Part shown: positions 58,458 to 64,000 of the stretch, piece after piece
How positions within the stretch are numbered: position 1 is the stretch's first letter
How the letters are laid out: each line of letters starts with the position of its first letter
Source of the DNA: Candidatus Methylobacter favarea
GTDB taxonomy: Bacteria; Pseudomonadota; Gammaproteobacteria; Methylococcales; Methylomonadaceae
Assembly (NCBI RefSeq): GCF_902806695.1
Contig: NZ_CADCXN010000102.1
Span: forward strand, 1-64,000
Length of the DNA stretch: 64,000 nt
Reading direction: 5' to 3'
Position numbers and translations under genes: made by a program
Notes under the pieces: generated by a model
Told to the model about the DNA's origin: nothing
The model's input: only the letters and a program-made list of their open reading frames with translations
Databases searched by the model: none

Positions 58458-59291
58458 TTAATCAGTGGTTGACACTGCCGCCGGTTGGTTAGGCATTGGG
58501 TTGGGAGATGTTTGCTCAGCCCATACCGCCATATGGGTAAGCGTCGCGGAGCCGATAATGGTCGCAAATGAGGCATCTGCGGCATCGCGTCCGGTGCCTA
58601 TGCGCACCAGTCCTTCTACCGGCGCCATATGCGTGGCATCGAATAAATACCAGCGAGAACCCAGATAAGCTTCAAAAAATCCATGAAAATCCGGCGGCTG
58701 CAAAGACACGGCGTAGCCTGAAACATAACGGGCCGGAATGCATAAGGCCCGGCACAAGGCGATGGCGAGATGCGCATAATCACGGCAGACGCCGGTGCGC
58801 TGTATTAATACGTCGCAGGCGCTGGTGCTTGGGCCGCTGCTGCCTGCCTGATAATCGAGATTGCTGTTGATCCAGTCGCAGATTGCACTAACCCTGCAAA
58901 AGCCGGGCTGGGCATTGCCGAACATCTGCAAGGCAAAATGGGCCAAACGGTCAGATTCGCAATAACGGCTCGGGTTAAGGTAGGGCAATACGTCGATTGG
59001 CAATTGCGAGTAGCCAGCCTCGACAATCTGGGAAGTATCATTAATTGCAGGACGTAAATCCACAGTCGCCCGATAGTTAAGTTGCAGTTCACACGGTTCT
59101 GCATAGAGCCGGTACACTTGAATATCTTCCATGCCGAGACTGCTAGCCTCGTATTGAATAGAGGGGTTTAACTGTAATGTTTCCTCGCTGATAGTCTGGA
59201 GGGGAGTTCTCGCCGCAGCGACATTAAACAGAAAGCTGGTGGGATTTGTGACCGAATATGTCAAGTCGCAGCCTACATGAATTGTTGTCAT
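58458..59291 (-). CDS. Transglutaminase-like cysteine protein
   Basis: A 277-residue protein with an N-terminal bacterial transglutaminase-associated domain (VGCDLTYSVTNPTSFLFNVA). The catalytic domain has Cys in RTGVCRDYAHLAIALCRALC, His in WYLFDATHMAPVEG (HxxP-like) and the Asp nearby. Such proteins often accompany Anbu-type proteases, and one follows here 47 bp upstream in the same direction. It is likely a peptidase or amide-modifying enzyme rather than a cross-linker. Confidence 0.88.
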   Translation of the reverse strand: MTTIHVGCDLTYSVTNPTSFLFNVAAARTPLQTISEETLQLNPSIQYEASSLGMEDIQVYRLYAEPCELQLNYRATVDLRPAINDTSQIVEAGYSQLPIDVLPYLNPSRYCESDRLAHFALQMFGNAQPGFCRVSAICDWINSNLDYQAGSSGPSTSACDVLIQRTGVCRDYAHLAIALCRALCIPARYVSGYAVSLQPPDFHGFFEAYLGSRWYLFDATHMAPVEGLVRIGTGRDAADASFATIIGSATLTHMAVWAEQTSPNPMPNQPAAVSTTD

Positions 59292-59338
59292 GATTGTTAA
59301 CCTTTTCAGTATGATTAAGTAAGTCTAGCAGATACGGA

Positions 59339-60067
59339 TTAGCCTGATTTATCAGTAAACAGCGGCCTGCACCACTCCATCGGAAAATCATTGACCGCTG
59401 TTGATAAACGCTGTTTCCACCACTGGGCGACTTGAGCTAAATCTGCGGCTTCAAAGCGATGTTGTTGCAAGCCGTGGTTGTGGGCATTGAATACAAGAAC
59501 ATCAATCGGAAAATCAACATCCGTAACGCTGGTGCAGGTCGCATCAAAAGCAAGATAGGCGAGGGCAACCGCTTTTTCAAGACTGGCATCGGCATGCAGT
59601 AAGCGATCCAGAATCGGCTTGCCGTAAGGCGTCCGGCCGATAATAAAGTAAGGCGCATCAATGGAGGCTTCGACCCAATTGCCTTCCGGATAAATATAAA
59701 ACAGCGTAGGTTCCTCATCACCTTTCAAGCGTCCGCCGATGATAGTATTCAGATTGAAATGCAGACCGCTTCCTCCGAGCGATGCCTCATCCTCCAGCCG
59801 TACCTTACGAAGCTGCTCACCGAAACAATTGGCAACTTTGTATAATCTGTCATATTGCGAGACTTCCTGCGCCAGATGATCCTCAAAGTAAAGAATAGTT
59901 TTATCCCGCAAAGACCGGAGCCCGGAAGTCATTACGAAAATAGGCAGTCCGCCATGTTCAACATACGATAACTTGCCTTTTTTCAAGCGCTCGTTGCCTT
60001 TGGTAATCTGTGTGTCGGCAAGCGCCACTAAGCCGTTATTTACCTTAATGCCAAGACAAAATGTCAT
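59339..60067 (-). CDS. Anbu-type proteasome-like protease
   Basis: A 242-residue Ntn-hydrolase of the predicted proteasome-type protease group (Anbu/BPH). From ATG 60067, removing Met exposes Thr in MTFCLGIKVNNGLVALADTQ, the expected nucleophile. The Asp/Lys pair lies in LADTQITKGNERLKKGK. A TTG four codons upstream is a weaker start, lacking Thr2. Anbu loci usually also have a transglutaminase, an alpha-E protein and an ATP-grasp ligase; only the transglutaminase is here. The substrate is unknown. Confidence 0.85.
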   Translation of the reverse strand: MTFCLGIKVNNGLVALADTQITKGNERLKKGKLSYVEHGGLPIFVMTSGLRSLRDKTILYFEDHLAQEVSQYDRLYKVANCFGEQLRKVRLEDEASLGGSGLHFNLNTIIGGRLKGDEEPTLFYIYPEGNWVEASIDAPYFIIGRTPYGKPILDRLLHADASLEKAVALAYLAFDATCTSVTDVDFPIDVLVFNAHNHGLQQHRFEAADLAQVAQWWKQRLSTAVNDFPMEWCRPLFTDKSG

Positions 60068-60519
60068 TTTAGATCCCAAGCTGAAAGCTGATTATGAAAG
60101 AATATAAAAAAGAACTTAGCACATTGATTAATCGTTTGTCTGGAATTATTGCACTAACCCGGGCATTTGCGCACCTGTAATCATCCGATTATCGGTAAGC
60201 TAAAAAACCTTTCGAAACTGGCTGCGTACCAGTTCGCCCCCAGCCTATAGCCGAGGCTTAACTATACTGGCTCGAATTATCTGGTCTGTACGATAGGCCA
60301 CAAACTTTTACTCAGGATTTTAGCCGCTAGCTGTCAAAAATCCCAAACCACAGGCAGCTTTAAAAGCATTGCCTGAAAAGCAGACTTACAACCTTGGCTC
60401 GGCAGATGCGGGTTTTTAATGCGTGGGTTACCGTACAGACCCTATCACCGTCGATTCGTAATCTAATTAAAAATTGGCGGGCGCCCTGGAGCAGCCGCTT
60501 AAATCGTCAGGAATGAATA
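60068..60519. other. Non-coding gap between Anbu and the diguanylate cyclase
   Basis: About 450 bp between divergent genes. I checked by eye for a c-di-GMP riboswitch because a GGDEF gene follows; no match to the usual core was seen. No other feature is clear. Confidence 0.45.
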
Positions 60520-61290
60520 ATGGATAAATCTTATACCTATAATAAGCCGGATGAAAAGAGATCAGGATATGAAAACACTGCACAGGAATATTGGCCTCCG
60601 CACCATTGCCATAAAGACCTTGCCAATCTTGACCCAGCACCGCTGATGCGTTCAGAGCGGGCTGAACTCCTTGAAGCCATCGCCTCGGAACAAAGGCAGT
60701 TAAAAAATGCACAACGGCAAATTGAAATCCTTCAGGAAAAGAACGCCTGTCTTAAACAAAAAATAATTCGCATCGCTAAAAAATATGCCGACACGCGCCG
60801 CTACGGAAGTCACGATGAATTAACCGGGCTGCCTACCCGTAGTTTTTTGCGGGAAAGGCTTAAGCAGACGATAGTTCTGGCTACCTGCCAACAACGGCAA
60901 GTTGGAATATTATTTATTGACCTTGACAAGTTTAAGAATGTTAATGACACCTGGGGCCATGCCGCAGGAGACAAGCTATTGCAGGAGGTAGCGCAGCGTT
61001 TGCGGGTTTGTATTCGTCATGGCGATACTGCCTGCCGGTATGGAGGGGATGAATTTGTAGTGCTGTTGCGGGATATTGATGGATACAAAACCGCCTTGGC
61101 GGTAGCCGAGAAAATCCGCACTTGTGTGGCGGGACCGTATGTCATCGAAGGCCATGTCCTCGATCTTACCGTTAGCATTGGCACATCCGTAGTGCCGGCC
61201 GAGGGGCAAAATTGCGAGGATTTGATCAATCAGGCCGATATGGCTATGTATGTCGCCAAAGCGGAAAATTCCCGCGTAAATCCTGTTTAA
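60520..61290 (+). CDS. Diguanylate cyclase (GGDEF) with coiled-coil lead
   Basis: Makes c-di-GMP from GTP. The 256-residue protein begins with a hydrophilic, coiled-coil-rich part (ERAELLEAIASEQRQLKNAQ, about 45-85) and no membrane helix. The GGDEF domain follows from about residue 95 (HDELTGLPTRSFLRERLKQ, DLDKFKNVNDTWGHAAGDKL). The active-site loop is RYGGDEFVVLLRD, intact. An RxxD inhibitory site is not obvious. The N-terminal part may sense or dimerise; it has no known sensor domain. Confidence 0.93.
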   Translation: MDKSYTYNKPDEKRSGYENTAQEYWPPHHCHKDLANLDPAPLMRSERAELLEAIASEQRQLKNAQRQIEILQEKNACLKQKIIRIAKKYADTRRYGSHDELTGLPTRSFLRERLKQTIVLATCQQRQVGILFIDLDKFKNVNDTWGHAAGDKLLQEVAQRLRVCIRHGDTACRYGGDEFVVLLRDIDGYKTALAVAEKIRTCVAGPYVIEGHVLDLTVSIGTSVVPAEGQNCEDLINQADMAMYVAKAENSRVNPV

Positions 61291-61363
61291 CGCGAAACTT
61301 AGATTCAGCCGATTCGCCTGTGTATGCGGAATAGCTTATATTTTTATTTAGACTGGAGTCCTT

Positions 61364-61936
61364 ATGTCTAAAAAACTTTCTCTTGCAAATATTCACTCCT
61401 TGCGCAAGCAGGCGCTCCATCATATCGATGAAGACGCCCTTGCTTTCAGCTATAACGCCGACCGGCAAAGAGTGTTGAAACTGCTGAATGATGCTCTTGC
61501 CGCTCAACTCCTGTGCGTATTGCGTTACCGCCGTCATTACTCTTTAAGCAAAGACGTGCAATTAAAAACTATCGCTGAGGAGTTCCTGGTCCATGCCAAC
61601 GAGGAACAATGGCATGCCGATCAGCTTGCCGAACGCATAGCGCAGTTGGGCGGAGAACCTGAGCTGGCAACGGAAGCCATGATTATCACCGAGTGCAGTG
61701 CCCAAGCGCGGGAAGATGAATCTTTGGTAAGCATGCTTCAGGAAGATCTGCTGGCCGAACGAAATTCTATTGCCAACTATCGCCGCCTCATCCACTCCGT
61801 CGGGGAGCGGGATTACCCTACCCGGCGCATGCTGGAAGGCATCCTGGTTCTGGAAGAAGAACATGCGGATGAATTGGAGGAATTGCTGGAAAGCTTACCT
61901 GAAGAACTGAAAAAAGACACTTGGCGGGGCGATTAG
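61364..61936 (+). CDS. Ferritin-like (bacterioferritin-type) diiron protein
   Basis: A 190-residue four-helix protein. The diiron ligands are visible as EEFLVHANEEQWHADQLAER (ExxH), Glu in SMLQEDLLAERNSIANYRRL, and ExxH-type EGILVLEEEHADELEELLES. It resembles bacterioferritin/Dps-like ferritins in the DUF892 neighbourhood. It likely binds iron or manages peroxide, fitting the stress cluster. A haem-ligand Met is not clear. Confidence 0.82.
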   Translation: MSKKLSLANIHSLRKQALHHIDEDALAFSYNADRQRVLKLLNDALAAQLLCVLRYRRHYSLSKDVQLKTIAEEFLVHANEEQWHADQLAERIAQLGGEPELATEAMIITECSAQAREDESLVSMLQEDLLAERNSIANYRRLIHSVGERDYPTRRMLEGILVLEEEHADELEELLESLPEELKKDTWRGD

Positions 61937-62150
61937 ACAATTCTCGCAGATTAAAATAATTTCAAAAAAAATCTGAATCCGGGCAGTTAAGGGATGGACA
62001 TCCAATGTGCGATACCGAACTGACTCGGGAAATTTTTTCCAGTAAATTATTGCTAACTTACAAAATAATGTTTTACACAACATTTGCAAATGTAAGCCAA
62101 AGTTCCTAAGTAGGCAAATACTATATAAATCATTTGAGGGGAGATGCATT
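61937..62150. other. Gap before the small membrane peptide gene
   Basis: About 210 bp with no clear gene. The region just before 62151 has a strong ribosome site. Confidence 0.4.
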
Positions 62151-62231
62151 ATGGGTAAATATTTTTTAGGCTGGCTGATGGGCGTGCCGGTGATTGTTTT
62201 GGTGATTATTTATTTGTTTTTTAACCATTAA
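62151..62231 (+). CDS. 26-residue small membrane peptide
   Basis: ATG 62151 follows TTGAGGGGAGATGCATT, a strong Shine-Dalgarno. The product starts MGKYFLGWLMGVPVIVLVII and ends YLFFNH: one hydrophobic helix with a short cytoplasmic Lys and a C-terminal Asn-His. It is too short for usual gene calling. Small single-helix proteins of this kind (GWLxGxPVxVLVxxYL) recur in gammaproteobacteria, often in stress loci. The function is unknown. Confidence 0.6.
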   Translation: MGKYFLGWLMGVPVIVLVIIYLFFNH

Positions 62232-62374
62232 CTGCTCGATTCCGGTAATTCATGCGCAACTATTTAAAATATGATTAATACCGGGGCGCCCTATTTAAGC
62301 GTTAAGCGGTATTTTTTAAATCCCCGTATTGAAAAAATTACCTGATCCTGTTTTATTTTTTAAAGGAAACCATT

Positions 62375-62635
62375 ATGGAAGCAACTGAAAAGAACATTAA
62401 TGTCGATGAAACCGTTAATCGGCTCAGATCCGGAGCTCACGATACCGTGGACAAGGTAGCCGATGCCACCTCCCAAGCCGCAGAAGTGCTGAACCAGAAA
62501 GGCGAGCAATTAAAAAATGCGGAGCAGCAGTTTGTAGAAAATTGCCGCGGCTACGTTCATGAAAATCCCGTAGCGTCGTTAGGCATTGCAGTAGGAGTGG
62601 GTTTTCTTTTAAGCCGTTTGATGAGCGGGCGTTAA
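62375..62635 (+). CDS. DUF883-family (ElaB/YqjD-like) membrane-anchored protein
   Basis: An 86-residue protein: a helical, charged N-terminal part (VADATSQAAEVLNQKGEQLK) and a single C-terminal helix (PVASLGIAVGVGFLLSRLM). This is the ElaB/YqjD type, inner-membrane proteins that bind ribosomes in stationary phase. An AAAGGA ribosome site leads to ATG 62375. Confidence 0.9.
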   Translation: MEATEKNINVDETVNRLRSGAHDTVDKVADATSQAAEVLNQKGEQLKNAEQQFVENCRGYVHENPVASLGIAVGVGFLLSRLMSGR

Positions 62636-62843
62636 GGCGTGCTCTTGCCGGTGATTAAAGCGGGTGCCTCTAATTCGATAGAGGCCTTAGAGAGTCCCCG
62701 CCCCAACCTTGGCTTTGGGATGGATTTACGCTACCGTCAAGCGTTCACCATTTCAAACCAGGCGTTGAACTAGAAGTATAAGCCGGCAGGAAGGCCGTCC
62801 AGTTAGCTGGAAGAAAAACCTCACCCTATTAAGGAGATGATTT

Positions 62844-63254
62844 ATGTTTACACGATTATTGTTAGTTATGTTCACTATAACGGGCAGTTTACCCCTGCTA
62901 ACGGGCACTGTTCAGGCCGGTCAGGAGAGCCCAATCTATTTGGCCGCGGGCGAATCGGCACTGGAAAATACCGAGCGCAATGTGCGCGACAGGGGGGACG
63001 CTACTTTAACCCCTGAAGATCAAAAGGAAACGAAAAGCGATGTCAGAATCACGGCTAAAATACGTAAAGCTGTGGTCAAAAATAAATCGCTATCGGTCAA
63101 TGCGCAGAATGCAAAAATCATTACCCGTAACGGAATCGTATGGTTGCGCGGGCCTGTTGAAAGTGAAGCCGAAAGTATGAAACTGCAACAAATCGCCAAG
63201 AAAACGCGGGGCGTAACCGACGTAATTAATCAACTTGAAATTAAAGCGCCTTAA
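62844..63254 (+). CDS. BON-domain periplasmic protein
   Basis: A 136-residue secreted protein, with a signal peptide (TRLLLVMFTITGSLPLLTGT, cleavage near VQAG). The C-terminal BON domain is TAKIRKAVVKNKSLSVNAQN... ending GRGVTDVI-type (TRGVTDVINQLEI). BON proteins (OsmY type) bind phospholipid and respond to osmotic stress. AAGGAGAT is the ribosome site. It is followed at 18 bp by the YflT-like gene. Confidence 0.9.
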   Translation: MFTRLLLVMFTITGSLPLLTGTVQAGQESPIYLAAGESALENTERNVRDRGDATLTPEDQKETKSDVRITAKIRKAVVKNKSLSVNAQNAKIITRNGIVWLRGPVESEAESMKLQQIAKKTRGVTDVINQLEIKAP

Positions 63255-63271
63255 CAGCGCAGGAGAATGTT

Positions 63272-63787
63272 ATGACTAAAGCAGTTTTTTGTATTGCCCA
63301 AAATATCGATCAGGCAGAGATCATTGTTAATGACCTGAAGACAAGCGGTTTTTCAAATAACGATATATCGGTGCTGTTTCCAGACAAATCCACGACCAAG
63401 GATTTTGCTCATGAAAAGAACACCAAGGCCCCCGAAGGCGCTGCCGTGGGCGGCACAGTAGGTATAGGCACGGGCGCTGTGCTGGGCTGGCTGGCGGGTA
63501 TTGGTAGTCTGGCTATTCCGGGCGTCGGTCCCTTCATTGCCGCAGGGCCCATTATGGGCGCATTAAGCGGTGCGGCAGTAGGCGCGGCCGCCGGAAGCTT
63601 GACCGGAGCGTTAATCGGGCTGGGTATTCCTGAATATGAAGCCAAACGCTACGAAGGTAAAATCCGGGGTGGAAGCGCCTTGATTTCTGTACACACAGCA
63701 AGCAGCGAAGACCGGAGTAAGGCGAAAGCCATCTTCGAGCGGGCTCATGCAGACGATATTTCAACGACCGAGGAAACCTCAGTCTAA
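63272..63787 (+). CDS. YflT/general-stress-protein-like protein with glycine-zipper membrane region
   Basis: A 171-residue protein. The N-terminal domain (AVFCIAQNIDQAEIIVNDLK, SGFSNNDISVLFPD) is the heat-induced stress protein YflT-type. It is followed by glycine-zipper helices (AAVGGTVGIGTGAVLGWLAG; AGPIMGALSGAAVGAAAGSL; TGALIGLGIPEYEAKRYEGK), and a short C-terminal beta part (GGSALISVHTASSEDRSKAK). It likely sits in the membrane. An AGGAGA ribosome site is present. Confidence 0.82.
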   Translation: MTKAVFCIAQNIDQAEIIVNDLKTSGFSNNDISVLFPDKSTTKDFAHEKNTKAPEGAAVGGTVGIGTGAVLGWLAGIGSLAIPGVGPFIAAGPIMGALSGAAVGAAAGSLTGALIGLGIPEYEAKRYEGKIRGGSALISVHTASSEDRSKAKAIFERAHADDISTTEETSV

Positions 63788-63843
63788 TTTAGAGTCCATC
63801 ATGCTATGGCATGTAATAACGAAACAAGCACAGGAGGTTTATC

Positions 63844-64000
63844 ATGCATATTGAAACACTCAATAAATTGCTGAAAGATGAATTATCATCAGTTGAAACC
63901 TATCAGCAGGTTCTGGAGAAAATTCAGGAAGATGCAACACTCGGCGATGCAGCGTATATAACGCCGATTTATGAAGAGCATAAAGAAGCCGCGGCCAGCC
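63844..64000 (+). CDS. DUF2383/PA2169-family four-helix protein (cut by window end)
   Basis: The N-terminal 52 residues start at ATG 63844 after CAGGAGG. HIETLNKLLKDELSSVETYQ...YEEHKEAAA matches the start of the PA2169/DUF2383 family, a ferritin-like helical bundle. The rest lies past the window, so length and metal ligands cannot be judged. Confidence 0.7.
   Translation, partial: MHIETLNKLLKDELSSVETYQQVLEKIQEDATLGDAAYITPIYEEHKEAAAS

Noticed and set aside
60068-60519. c-di-GMP riboswitch before the diguanylate cyclase
   Set aside because: The expected GEMM core bases and tetraloop receptor are not visible.

Overview
The window looks like chromosome of a gammaproteobacterium, most likely a hopanoid-making methylotroph or methanotroph of the Methylococcales type. 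The block mnmG-rsmG-parA-parB-atpIBEFHAGDC-glmU-glmS is the usual gammaproteobacterial order near the replication origin. A hopanoid-associated RND protein (HpnN), a di-haem cytochrome c4, MtnBDC methionine salvage and TonB/ExbBD fit an aerobic Gram-negative. No methane- or methanol-oxidation gene is present, so the order-level guess is inference from protein flavour only.

Layout. 1-3.3 kb is a decayed mobile region. It holds an IS630-type transposase tail, a degenerate IS481-type element with terminal repeats, and the remnant of a chromosomal integron: a broken intI on +, a divergent MAPEG-family cassette on -, and a recognisable attC site. 3.3-12.1 kb is housekeeping: proS, convergent dhaL/dhaK, a HAD phosphatase, a WcaJ-type sugar-phosphate transferase, a PA3496-like small protein, asparaginase and folA. 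12.1-27.3 kb is the near-origin block. Two oddities sit in it: a small minus-strand ORF with a 23-bp hairpin inside its coding region, and a 74-residue ParB-like miniature between parA and parB. 27.4-38.3 kb holds mtnBDC, a ComEA-like HhH protein, relA, polA, engB, cytochrome c4, dsbA and a DUF2058 gene. 38.4-43.7 kb is a decayed accessory island: a fibre-tip-like remnant, a frameshifted methyltransferase, a brnT/brnA toxin-antitoxin pair, an intact IS982 element with target duplication, a DNA-methyltransferase tail, an Mrr-type nuclease and a second broken transposase. 43.7-53.9 kb is an envelope block: DevBCA-type ABC exporter, CNNM/CorC-type protein, hpnN and tonB-exbB-exbD. 54.2-56.9 kb carries two overlapping membrane GTPase genes. 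57.3-64 kb is a cluster of stress-type small proteins (CsbD, DUF421, DUF883, BON, YflT-like, DUF2383) with a transglutaminase, an Anbu-type protease, a diguanylate cyclase, a ferritin-like protein and a 26-residue membrane peptide gene.

How the genes work together. The atp operon is complete, with a near-consensus promoter before atpI and a strong terminator after atpC; glmU-glmS just beyond make UDP-GlcNAc for the wall. mtnB-mtnD-mtnC overlap by 4 bp each and cover the last steps of methionine salvage. DevB-DevC-DevA are likewise chained by ATGA overlaps. The items most worth follow-up are the integron remnant, the hairpin-containing small gene before mnmG, the ParB-like miniature, the tandem GTPases and the Anbu/transglutaminase-containing stress cluster. 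I saw no rRNA, tRNA or CRISPR array.
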